Origin: Streptomyces venezuelae
Lineage (GTDB): Bacteria > Actinomycetota > Actinomycetes > Streptomycetales > Streptomycetaceae
Direction: 5' to 3'
NCBI RefSeq assembly: GCF_008642275.1
Contig: NZ_CP029189.1
Span: 7,608,001 to 7,672,000 of the forward strand
Length of the DNA: 64,000 nucleotides
The first letter of the stretch is position 1. Every line of letters begins with the position of its first letter. Position numbers and translations under genes: made by a program. Positions 54,536-61,522 of this stretch are shown one piece after another. The notes under the pieces were generated by a model, which did not search any database, was not told the DNA's origin, and saw nothing but the letters and a program-made list of their open reading frames with translations.

Positions 54536-54586
54536 CGATCGGTCCTCCCTCCTGTGATGCCTCTGCTGCTCCTGCTGTCGTCGGGT

Positions 54587-54617
54587 GGGTGGCCCGGACC
54601 GTCGGCCCGGGCCACCC
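54587..54617. repeat. 11-bp hairpin inside the leftward operon
   Basis: GGGTGGCCCGG (54587-54597) and CCGGGCCACCC (54607-54617) form a perfect 11-bp stem with a 9-base loop, between the first acyl-CoA dehydrogenase and the 3-hydroxyacyl-CoA dehydrogenase. Because it is mid-operon it may cause partial termination or protect a processed end, so the two downstream genes could be expressed at a lower level. Confidence 0.55.
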
Positions 54618-54619
54618 GC

Positions 54620-54675
54620 CCGTCACTGCGCGCCCGTCACCGCCCGCCCGTCACCGCCCGCCCGTCACTGCGCGG
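54620..54675. repeat. 14-bp tandem repeat, four copies, overlapping a gene end
   Basis: Four 14-bp units start at 54620, 54634, 54648 and 54662. The middle two are identical (CCGTCACCGCCCGC) and the outer ones differ at two to three positions. The stop codon of the acyl-CoA dehydrogenase (TGA on the minus strand, 54667-54665) is formed by the last unit. Probably slippage-derived, so length variation between strains is expected. Confidence 0.8.
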
Positions 54676-55837
54676 ACGGCATCCGCAGCACTCCCGTACC
54701 GCGCTTGACCAGTTCGCCCGCGATGATCAGGCGCTGGATCTCCGAGGTTCCCTCCCAGATCCGGTCGACGCGCAGTTCGCGGTAGAGCCGCTCGACCGCG
54801 TACGAGCGGTCGTAGCCGCGGCCCCCGAAGATCTGCAGGCACCGGTCGACGACGCGGCCCGACGCCTCGCTCGCCGCCAGCTTGGCGATGGCCGCCTTCG
54901 CGTGCAGCGTCTTGCGGTCGAGTACGCCCTCGTCGACCTCCCAGGCGACCTGGTGGGTGTAGGCGCGGTTGACGGCGATGTCGACGGCGCAGTCGGCGAG
55001 CATCCCCTGGATCAACTGGAAGTCGGCGATGGGGGAGCCGAACTGGCGCCGCTCCACCGCCCAGTCACGGGCGAGCTCCAGGGCCCGCTCCGCCGCACCG
55101 ATCGTCCGGGCGGCGATCATCAGCCGCTCCTCGGTGAACCACGAGCGTGTGATGTCGTAGCCCTGGCCCACCTCGCCGAGCACCGCGTCGTCGGGGACGA
55201 ACACCTCGGTGAAGGTGAACTCGGGGTGCTCGTAGACGAAGGTGTGCATCCAGCGCGGCACCCGGGTCATCTCGATGCCCGTGGTGTCCTTGTCGACGAG
55301 GAAGAGGGTGGGTGCGCGCTCCTCCCCGGCGGCGGCCAGCACGATCATGAAGTCGGCGTGGTCGCCGACGGTCACGAACCACTTCTCGCCGTTCAGCACC
55401 CAGCCGCCCTCGGCCCGCGTCGCCGTGGTCCGCAGGTTCTGCGGGTCCGAGCCGGCCTCGGGCTCGGTCACCGCGTAGCAGTCCCGGCGTTGCCCCCGGA
55501 TCACGGGGACGAGGTAGCGCTCGCGCTGCTCGGGCGTGCAGAAGGACAGGGCGTTGGCCGGCCGCCACACCATGTCCCACAGGGCCCCGGTGAGCCGGCC
55601 CAGCTCCGCCTGGACCGTGACCTGCTCCAGGATGGTGAGACCGGCGCCGCCCCACTCCTCCGGCATGTTGACGGCCTGCAGCCCGCTGTCCAGGACGGCG
55701 TCGCGGATCTCGGTGTGGGCCTGCGGGGGCAGCCCGTTGTTCTCCTCGCAGTCGAGCTCGTACTTCTCGATGAAGTCGGTGAGCGCGCGCGCCGCGCTCC
55801 GCAGCTCTTCCTGACGGGCGGTGAGGCGGAAGTCCAT
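54665..55837 (-). CDS. Acyl-CoA dehydrogenase, copy 1
   Basis: A 390-residue flavoenzyme. The N-terminal helical domain holds EWGGAGLTIL; YAVTEPEAGSDPQ and GWVLNGEKWFVT are FAD and acyl-binding strands; ARDWAVERRQFGSPI and the C-terminal GGRGYDRSY follow, and the catalytic glutamate is in RIWEGTSEIQRL. It oxidises an acyl-CoA to the enoyl-CoA, passing electrons to ETF. The ATG at 55837 is in phase with its paralogue. It is one of two tandem copies (38 bases apart), with the second at 55876-57072. Very similar stretches suggest duplication with partial conversion. Confidence 0.92.
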   Translation of the reverse strand: MDFRLTARQEELRSAARALTDFIEKYELDCEENNGLPPQAHTEIRDAVLDSGLQAVNMPEEWGGAGLTILEQVTVQAELGRLTGALWDMVWRPANALSFCTPEQRERYLVPVIRGQRRDCYAVTEPEAGSDPQNLRTTATRAEGGWVLNGEKWFVTVGDHADFMIVLAAAGEERAPTLFLVDKDTTGIEMTRVPRWMHTFVYEHPEFTFTEVFVPDDAVLGEVGQGYDITRSWFTEERLMIAARTIGAAERALELARDWAVERRQFGSPIADFQLIQGMLADCAVDIAVNRAYTHQVAWEVDEGVLDRKTLHAKAAIAKLAASEASGRVVDRCLQIFGGRGYDRSYAVERLYRELRVDRIWEGTSEIQRLIIAGELVKRGTGVLRMPSAQ

Positions 55838-55875
55838 GTCTGTCTGTCCTCTGGGTCGTGGTGGGGGAGCGGTCG

Positions 55876-57072
55876 TCAGGAGGCGGTGCGGTCGTCGGAC
55901 GGGCCGACGGGGAGGGCGAGGGCCCGGGTGCCGCGCTTGATCAGCTCGTTGGCGATGATCAGGCGCTGGATCTCGGAGGTGCCCTCCCAGATCCGGTCGA
56001 CGCGCAGTTCGCGGTACATGCGCTCGACGGGGTACGTACGGTCGTAGCCGCGCCCGCCGAAGATCTGCAGGCACCGGTCGACGACCCGCCCCGCGGCCTC
56101 GCTCGCCGCGAGCTTCGCCGTCGACGCCTTCGCGTGCAGCGTCTTGCGGTCGGTCTCCGGCCGGTCGGCCTCCCAGGCGACCTGATGGGTGTAGGCGCGG
56201 TTGACGGCGATGTCGACGGCGCAGTCGGCGAGCATTCCCTGGATCAGCTGGAAGTCGGCGATGGGGGAGCCGAACTGACGGCGCTCGATCGCCCAGTCCC
56301 GGGCGAGTTCCAGGGCCCGCTCGGCGGCCCCGACGGTCCGGGCGGCGATCATCAGCCGCTCGTCGGTGAACCACTCCTTGGTCAGCTCGTAGCCGTTCCC
56401 GACACCGCCCAGTACGTCCTCGTCGGGGACGAACACCTCGGTGAACGTGAACTCGGGATGCCCGTTGACCGCGGAGTGCATGAAGCGGGGGACCCGGGTC
56501 ATCTCGACCCCGGGCGCCTGCTTGTCCACGAAGAACAGCGTCGCCGCCCGTTCCGGCCCCGCATCGGCCTGCACCAGCAGGAAGTCCGCGATGTCCCCGC
56601 AGGTGACGAACCACTTCTCGCCGCTCAGCAGCCACCCGCCGTCGGTACGGGTCGCGGTGCTCGTGCCCGAGCCGGGGTCGGAGCCCGCACCGGGTTCGGT
56701 CACCGCGAACGCGTCGAACCGCTCGCCCCGGATGACCGGCAGCAGGTACTTCTCCCGCTGTGCGTCCGTGCCGTAGGCGAGGACGTTCGCGGGCCGCCAG
56801 GGGATGTCCCACAGGCAGTTGGTGGCCTTGCCGAACTCCTCCTCGACGATGACCTGGTCCAGCAGGGACAGCCCGGCACCGCCCCATGTGGCGGGCATGT
56901 TGATCGCGTAGACGCCCGCGTCCATCGCGGCGCGGGTCAGCTCGCGGACCGTGTCGGCGGGCAGCGGGCCGCCGGCCTCCTCCGAGCGGTCCTCGTACTG
57001 CATCAGCAGCCGTGCGTAGGAGGCGGCGCGCGCCTTCAGGTCGGCCTGTTCGGGTGTGTAGCGGAAGTCCAT
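55876..57072 (-). CDS. Acyl-CoA dehydrogenase, copy 2
   Basis: A 398-residue flavoenzyme of the same family as its downstream neighbour, with ATWGGAGLSLLDQ, FAVTEPGAGSDPG, GWLLSGEKWFVT, ARDWAIERRQFGSPI and RIWEGTSEIQRL. The C-terminal half (from about residue 215) is nearly identical to copy 1, while the N-terminal acyl-pocket half differs more (for example PSEEAGGPLPADT versus ENNGLPPQAHT in the same region). This pattern suggests two substrates or chain lengths handled by one core. It is 43 bases after the acyl-CoA synthetase gene. Confidence 0.92.
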   Translation of the reverse strand: MDFRYTPEQADLKARAASYARLLMQYEDRSEEAGGPLPADTVRELTRAAMDAGVYAINMPATWGGAGLSLLDQVIVEEEFGKATNCLWDIPWRPANVLAYGTDAQREKYLLPVIRGERFDAFAVTEPGAGSDPGSGTSTATRTDGGWLLSGEKWFVTCGDIADFLLVQADAGPERAATLFFVDKQAPGVEMTRVPRFMHSAVNGHPEFTFTEVFVPDEDVLGGVGNGYELTKEWFTDERLMIAARTVGAAERALELARDWAIERRQFGSPIADFQLIQGMLADCAVDIAVNRAYTHQVAWEADRPETDRKTLHAKASTAKLAASEAAGRVVDRCLQIFGGRGYDRTYPVERMYRELRVDRIWEGTSEIQRLIIANELIKRGTRALALPVGPSDDRTAS

Positions 57073-57115
57073 GTGGGGTCAGTCCTCCAGAGCACAGGTG
57101 GTGGGGGTGGAGCGG

Positions 57116-59212
57116 TCAGCGCAGGACGGCCCGCGCGTCCAGGGCGAGGGCGCCGTCCGGGCGCACCAGCAGGGGGTTGACCTCCAGCTCGGCGATCTCG
57201 GGGTGGGCCGCGGCGACGGTGGTGATCCGTTCGACGACGGCCGCCGCCGCGGCCACGTCGACGGCCGGCCGGCCGCGTACGCCGTCCAGCAGCGCCGCGC
57301 TGCGCAGACCGCGCAGCAGGGCCTCGGCCCGCGCCGCCGGTACGGGTGCCAGGGCGAAGGCGACGTCGCGGAGGGTCTCGGTGAGGACGCCGCCGAGCCC
57401 GACCAGGGCGACCGGCCCGAACCGCGGGTCCTGGTTCACGCCCACGATCAGTTCGATGCCGTCGTCGAGGCCGGCCATCGCCTCGACCGAGTAGGCGGGC
57501 GCGCCGAGCCGGGCGTGCATCTCCCGGTACGCGGCGAGCAGCGCGTCCCGGTCGGCCAGACGCAGGGCCACGCCGCCGGCGTCGGACTTGTGCAGGACGT
57601 GCAGGGCCTTGAGCACGTACGGGCCGTCGAACTCGGCGGCCGCGGCCAGCAGTCCGGCCTCGTCCGTGATCTCGCGCGCCGCCGGGAACGGGACGCCGGC
57701 CGCGTCGAGCAGCGCCCGTACGCCGTGGTAGCCCGGGTCCGCCAGCGGTGCGGCGGCGCTCGGCAGCGGGGGCACGCCGGGCCCGCTGTCCGCCGCCTCC
57801 CGGCCGCGCGCCGTCCCTCCGGTCATCGCCGCGAGCGCACGGGCGGCGTCCTCGGTGGCGGCGAACACCGGCACTCCGGCCCCGGCCAGCACCCGGCAGC
57901 TCGGCGACTGCGGGTACATCGACTGCACGACCAGCGGCTTCGGCGTGACCGTGAGGTGGGCGACGATCTCCTTGGCGGCCCTGGCCTCGCCCTCCGCGAG
58001 GACGGAGCCACCGTTCTGGCCGCCGCCCAGACCGCCGTCGGAGGCGGTGTACCCGCCGAAGTACCCGGTCATCAGGACGGCGTCGACCTCGTCGGCGGAG
58101 AGCAGCGCCCCGACCGTGTCCGCGTAGGAGAGGGGCCGCTGTTCACCCATCCCCGCCAGGTCGACGGGGTTGCCGACGGAGGACTGCTCCCACAGCACGG
58201 TCCGCAGCGTGTCCTGCGTCGGCCCGCCGAGCTCCGGTACGTCGAGCCCGGCGTCCTCGGCGGCGTCGGCGGCGACCGCGCCGTGGCCGCCGCCGTCGGT
58301 GAAGACCGCGGTACGCCGGCCGCGCGGGCGCGGCCCCGGGCCCAGTCCGGCCAGTCCCGCGAGGACCACGGTCATCTCCCGCGGTGTGCGGACGAGTTCG
58401 ATCCCCGCGTCGCGGCAGGCGGCGGCCACCACGTCGGCCGAGGTGGTGAGGGCCCCGGTGTGCGACTGGGCGCTGCGGGCGGAGGCGGTGCCCCGGCCGG
58501 CCGTGAGCAGCACCACGGGCTTGCCCGCGGCGGCGGCCGCGGCCGCGAAGGCCCGGCCGTCACCGAAGTCCTCGGCGTACACGGCGATGGCCGAGGTGGC
58601 CTCGTGGCGGGCGCAGTCCTCGACGAGGTCGACGAGGGTGACGTCGGCCTGGTTGCCGAGGGAGACGAAACGGGAGAAGCCGAGGCCGTGCGGCTCGCCG
58701 CGGAGCTGGAGTTCGAGGGCGAGGTTGCCGCTCTGGCTGAGCAGGGCGACCCCACCGGGGGCGAAGCGGTCCGAGGCGAGGTACAGCTCGGTGGTGTTGT
58801 CGGCGATGCCCAGGCAGTTGGGACCGACGAGGACGGCTCCGGCGGCCCGCACCCGGGCGGCGACCGCCCGCTGCCGGGCCAGGCCCGCGGGGCCGGCTTC
58901 GGCGAAGCCCGCCGTGATGGCGACGATCGCTTTCGCCCCGCAGGCCAGGGCCTCGTCGACGGCGGCCTCGAAGCCGGCGCCCGGTACGGAGACCACCACC
59001 AGGTCGACGGGTTCGCCCACGGCGGTCAGGGAGGTGGCCGCGGTGCGGCCGAGTACCGTGCCGCCGCGCCGGTTGACCAGGTGTACGGGCCGCCGGCCGG
59101 GGGCGCGCAGGGCCTGGGAGGCCACCGCGTGGCCGTACTTCGCGGGGTCGTCGCTGGCGCCGACGACGGCGACCGAACGGGGGTCGAAGAGGGCGGTCAG
59201 ATCGCGTCCCAT
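57116..59212 (-). CDS. NDP-forming acyl-CoA synthetase (acetate-CoA ligase family)
   Basis: A 698-residue single-chain enzyme. The N-terminal CoA-binding Rossmann domain starts SVAVVGASDDPAKYG; a middle succinyl-CoA-synthetase-like domain contains the phosphohistidine H251 in SQSHTGALTT; the C-terminal ATP-grasp domain has YVLKALHVLHKSDAGGV and ELEVNPLLV. It converts a carboxylate plus CoA and NTP to acyl-CoA, NDP and phosphate. This should activate the substrate before the two acyl-CoA dehydrogenases. Its ATG at 59212 lies 1 base after the ferredoxin stop, so it is coupled. Confidence 0.92.
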   Translation of the reverse strand: MGRDLTALFDPRSVAVVGASDDPAKYGHAVASQALRAPGRRPVHLVNRRGGTVLGRTAATSLTAVGEPVDLVVVSVPGAGFEAAVDEALACGAKAIVAITAGFAEAGPAGLARQRAVAARVRAAGAVLVGPNCLGIADNTTELYLASDRFAPGGVALLSQSGNLALELQLRGEPHGLGFSRFVSLGNQADVTLVDLVEDCARHEATSAIAVYAEDFGDGRAFAAAAAAAGKPVVLLTAGRGTASARSAQSHTGALTTSADVVAAACRDAGIELVRTPREMTVVLAGLAGLGPGPRPRGRRTAVFTDGGGHGAVAADAAEDAGLDVPELGGPTQDTLRTVLWEQSSVGNPVDLAGMGEQRPLSYADTVGALLSADEVDAVLMTGYFGGYTASDGGLGGGQNGGSVLAEGEARAAKEIVAHLTVTPKPLVVQSMYPQSPSCRVLAGAGVPVFAATEDAARALAAMTGGTARGREAADSGPGVPPLPSAAAPLADPGYHGVRALLDAAGVPFPAAREITDEAGLLAAAAEFDGPYVLKALHVLHKSDAGGVALRLADRDALLAAYREMHARLGAPAYSVEAMAGLDDGIELIVGVNQDPRFGPVALVGLGGVLTETLRDVAFALAPVPAARAEALLRGLRSAALLDGVRGRPAVDVAAAAAVVERITTVAAAHPEIAELEVNPLLVRPDGALALDARAVLR

Positions 59213-59213
59213 G

Positions 59214-59405
59214 TCATCCCTCCACGCGGAGTGCGGAGTTGGGGCAGCTGTCGACGCAGGCGCGGGCGGCGTCCTCGGTGCCGGCCGGGACGAGGACGGC
59301 GATGACGTTCGCGTAGCCCCATTCGTCCAGTTCGACCAGCTCGGGTGCGGGTTCCTGGCACAGTCCGTAGCCCTGGCAGCGGGTGGAGTCCAGCAGGAGT
59401 TTCAT
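59214..59405 (-). CDS. Small ferredoxin (3Fe-4S/4Fe-4S type)
   Basis: A 63-residue ferredoxin. Cysteines at 10, 16, 50 and 54 are arranged CQGYGLC and CVDSCP, the layout of single-cluster 3Fe-4S ferredoxins that donate electrons to P450s or Rieske oxygenases, although the extra Cys50 leaves a 4Fe-4S cluster possible. The ATG at 59405 overlaps the TGA of the NuoF-like gene by 4 bases (ATGA), so the two are translationally coupled. It may carry electrons between the NuoF-like flavoprotein and the Rieske oxygenase encoded on the other arm. Confidence 0.88.
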   Translation of the reverse strand: MKLLLDSTRCQGYGLCQEPAPELVELDEWGYANVIAVLVPAGTEDAARACVDSCPNSALRVEG

Positions 59406-60706
59406 GGCGTTCCTTTCAGCGCGGGCACGGGGGTGCCTGAGGCGGAGGCGGTGAGGGGGGAGGCGACCTCCGGCACGGCCACGGCGAGACGGCGGCGGCC
59501 GTCCTGGTTCGGCGCGTCCGCGCACACCGGGCACGGTGCGGCGAGATGGGAGCGGACATGTCCGGGGAAGGAGCGGAGCAGGCTGCCCGCGATCCCCGCG
59601 GCGGCGTCGAGGAGCCCGCAGGCGCCGCGCCCGGTCAGGCCCTGCGACCAGCGGAGCAGGCTGTCCGCGGTGTCCGGGCCGGCGGTCCCGGCGGCGAGGC
59701 CGGACAGGGCCTTGGCGACGGCCGCGGTGCCGGACACGCAGACCCCGCACTGCCGGGCGCTTTCGGCCGCGAGGTGGGCGGCCGCGTCGGCGGCCGTGGC
59801 CACGGGGCAGCCGCCGGGGGCGAGGAAGCGGATGGCTCCGCATCCCAGGGCGGTGCCGGCGTCGGTGAGCGCGCCGGGTTCGAGAGGGAGTTCCAGGGCG
59901 CGGGCGTCGACGAGTCCGCCGAACAGCCCGCCCATCAGCGCTCCGGCCGCGTCCGGGGTCCCGTACCGCCGGGCCAGTGTGCGCAGCGTGATCCCGTAGG
60001 GGACCTCGGTGAGCAGCGGGGTGGCCGGGCCGCCGGACAGGGTCACCAGGGTGCTGCGGGCGATGACGCGCCGCAGGCCGGGCCGGGCGGCGGTGAGGGC
60101 GATCCGGGCGAGCGTCTCGACGTTGGAAACCAGGGTCGGCTCACCGCCCACCCCGCGCTCGAAGGGGCGGGGCGGCTTGGCGGTGGGCAGCGCCGGGCCA
60201 CCGTCGATCCGGCGGACCACCGCCGTCTCCTCACCGGCGACGTAGGTGTGGCCGGTCTCGACCACCTCGACCGGCAGCCGCGGCGGGTGTTCGGCGAGGG
60301 CCCGGCGCACGCTCTCACCCGCCGCCGGGTCCGACAGGTAGACGAAGCCGCGTACGGCGCCGGTGATCGCGGCGGCGCGGGCGAGGCCGTCGAGGACTAG
60401 GTGCGGGCGGGCCCGCAGCAGCCAGCGGTCCTTGGCCGAGCCGGGTTCCCCCTCCTCGCCGTTGGCCACGACGACGGGGGAGCCGCCGCGGCCGCGTACG
60501 GAGCGCAGTTTGACCGCGGCCGGGAAACCCGCGCCGCCGCGCCCCCGCAGCCCTGAGGCGGCGAGGTGGGCGAGGAGCTCCTCCGGGCCCGTGGCTCCGT
60601 CGTAGCCGCCGGTGGCGCGGTAGGCGTCGGCGCTCTCCGCGACCTGCGGCGCGGCCCCGAGGACGGTGCCCGGCGGCCGTGCCGTCGGGAGGCGGATCGT
60701 GGTCAT
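59402..60706 (-). CDS. NuoF-like (NADH dehydrogenase 51 kDa family) flavoprotein
   Basis: A 434-residue soluble protein of the Nqo1/NuoF family. FMN- and NADH-site motifs are LRGRGGAGFPAAVK (RGRGG at 54-58), ANGEEGEPGSAKDR and YVAGEETAVVRRIDGG, then GGEPTLVSNVETLARI. In the Fe-S region, ESARQCGVC lacks the first cysteine of the usual ESCxxCxxC, and the fourth ligand would be in GRGACG, so only three usual ligands remain; a C-terminal CPVC is additional. No other Nuo subunits are near. It is probably an NADH:ferredoxin oxidoreductase-like subunit for the adjacent ferredoxin. Its ATG overlaps the upstream hypothetical stop (ATGA). Confidence 0.82.
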   Translation of the reverse strand: MTTIRLPTARPPGTVLGAAPQVAESADAYRATGGYDGATGPEELLAHLAASGLRGRGGAGFPAAVKLRSVRGRGGSPVVVANGEEGEPGSAKDRWLLRARPHLVLDGLARAAAITGAVRGFVYLSDPAAGESVRRALAEHPPRLPVEVVETGHTYVAGEETAVVRRIDGGPALPTAKPPRPFERGVGGEPTLVSNVETLARIALTAARPGLRRVIARSTLVTLSGGPATPLLTEVPYGITLRTLARRYGTPDAAGALMGGLFGGLVDARALELPLEPGALTDAGTALGCGAIRFLAPGGCPVATAADAAAHLAAESARQCGVCVSGTAAVAKALSGLAAGTAGPDTADSLLRWSQGLTGRGACGLLDAAAGIAGSLLRSFPGHVRSHLAAPCPVCADAPNQDGRRRLAVAVPEVASPLTASASGTPVPALKGTP

Positions 60707-61119
60707 CGGCCGGCTCCTGTCGTGGTGTGGGTGCGCAGGGTCCGTACGGCGCTCTCCAGCGCGGTGCGGTCCCGGGCGGTGCGGCCGTATCCCGGTCCCG
60801 GGAGGCCGATGAGCATGTGGTGGTGGTCGAGGACGACCTCGCCGGCGAGCAGGGCGGCGGCGGGATCGCCCGGGCGGGACCCGGCGGCCACACCGGTCAC
60901 CAGGTCGGTGACCTCGGCGAGGTAGCGGAGCCAGCTGTGCCGGCTCCCGCGCAGGATCAGGCGTTCCACGCGGCACCGCTCCTCGGCCGCCAGGTCATGC
61001 GGTGGTGGCTGGGCGCAGGCACCGTGCGACGAGGCGCGCAGGGCGGCCACCGCCGTGGGGAGTTCTCGTTCCGGTTCGGGGGTGAGCCCGAGCCAGTCCA
61101 GACGCCGACGACCGCTCAT
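60703..61119 (-). CDS. Hypothetical first gene of the leftward operon
   Basis: A 138-residue soluble protein. It opens MSGRRRLDWLGLTPEPEREL, has a helical middle (ERLILRGSRHSWLRYLAEVTD, in parts ERLILRGSRHSW and LRYLAEVTD) and an Arg/Thr-rich end (RTLRTHTTTGAGR). No family or motif is recognised. GGAGG precedes the ATG. Its stop overlaps the NuoF-like start, so it is coupled to it and may be a maturation or docking partner. The leader between the predicted promoter and this start is about 200 bases. Confidence 0.6.
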   Translation of the reverse strand: MSGRRRLDWLGLTPEPERELPTAVAALRASSHGACAQPPPHDLAAEERCRVERLILRGSRHSWLRYLAEVTDLVTGVAAGSRPGDPAAALLAGEVVLDHHHMLIGLPGPGYGRTARDRTALESAVRTLRTHTTTGAGR

Positions 61120-61300
61120 GCGTGCCTCCGGGAGGTGGGAACCGCCGCCGGCCCGCCGCCCGGCGGGGGCCGCGGGCGGGGAATCGGAGGGGATCGAGGG
61201 TGCGGGCCCGGGCGGACCGGGCGGGCCGCACGGCTACGTCCGCGCTGCTGAACAGGACGAATGCGGAGGAGGGCCGTGGGGCGACAGGAAAGCACGTTTG

Positions 61301-61316
61301 CTGACCGATCGGTCAG
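61301..61316. promoter_or_regulatory. TetR-type operator 1 (perfect palindrome)
   Basis: CTGACCGATCGGTCAG, a perfect 16-bp palindrome identical to operator 2, just downstream of the predicted leftward transcription start (about 61319). Binding there would block elongation or initiation of the leftward operon. Confidence 0.75.
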
Positions 61317-61325
61317 GCAAGAATC

Positions 61326-61355
61326 ACGCTAGCTGACCGATCGGTCAGTGAACAA
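61326..61355 (-). promoter_or_regulatory. Leftward promoter with operator 2 in its spacer
   Basis: Read leftward: TTGTTC (61355-61350), an 18-base spacer, and TAGCGT (61331-61326), a TANNNT -10. Operator 2 (61333-61348), a second perfect CTGACCGATCGGTCAG, occupies the spacer almost exactly. The -35 is weak. This would drive the operon from 61119 to 52965. Confidence 0.5.
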
Positions 61356-61358
61356 GTC

Positions 61359-61405
61359 TTGACCCGGTGGAAATGAGCCAGCAATGTGGCTGTCCAATCG
61401 GTCAG
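61359..61405 (+). promoter_or_regulatory. Rightward promoter and operator 3
   Basis: TTGACC (61359-61364), a 17-base spacer and CAATGT (61382-61387) form a plausible promoter for the Rieske gene, with transcription starting near 61394. Operator 3, CTGTCCAATCGGTCAG (61390-61405), matches operators 1 and 2 at 14 of 16 positions and covers that start site. Confidence 0.5.
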
Positions 61406-61522
61406 CCTGGTTCCGGCTTCCCCGCCCCTACCGCCTGTCCGCCGCTGGACCGCCTTGCCTCGTCCTGCCTCGCCATCGAACGCCGACACCGAGCGCCGCC
61501 CGTCGGCACGGAGGAGTCACCG

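Larger units (their letters stand above)
61120..61522. promoter_or_regulatory. Divergent control region of the catabolic locus
   Basis: 403 bases with no gene, between the leftward operon and the Rieske gene. It contains three TetR-type palindromes (61301-61316, 61333-61348, 61390-61405) and both predicted promoters, annotated separately. The leftward leader includes a GC-rich stretch around 61150-61190 with possible secondary structure. GGAGGAG at 61510-61516 is the Rieske ribosome site. Confidence 0.6.

Noticed and set aside
54620..54675. Possible CRISPR array
   Set aside because: The units are contiguous with no spacers and only 14 bp long; it is a simple tandem repeat.
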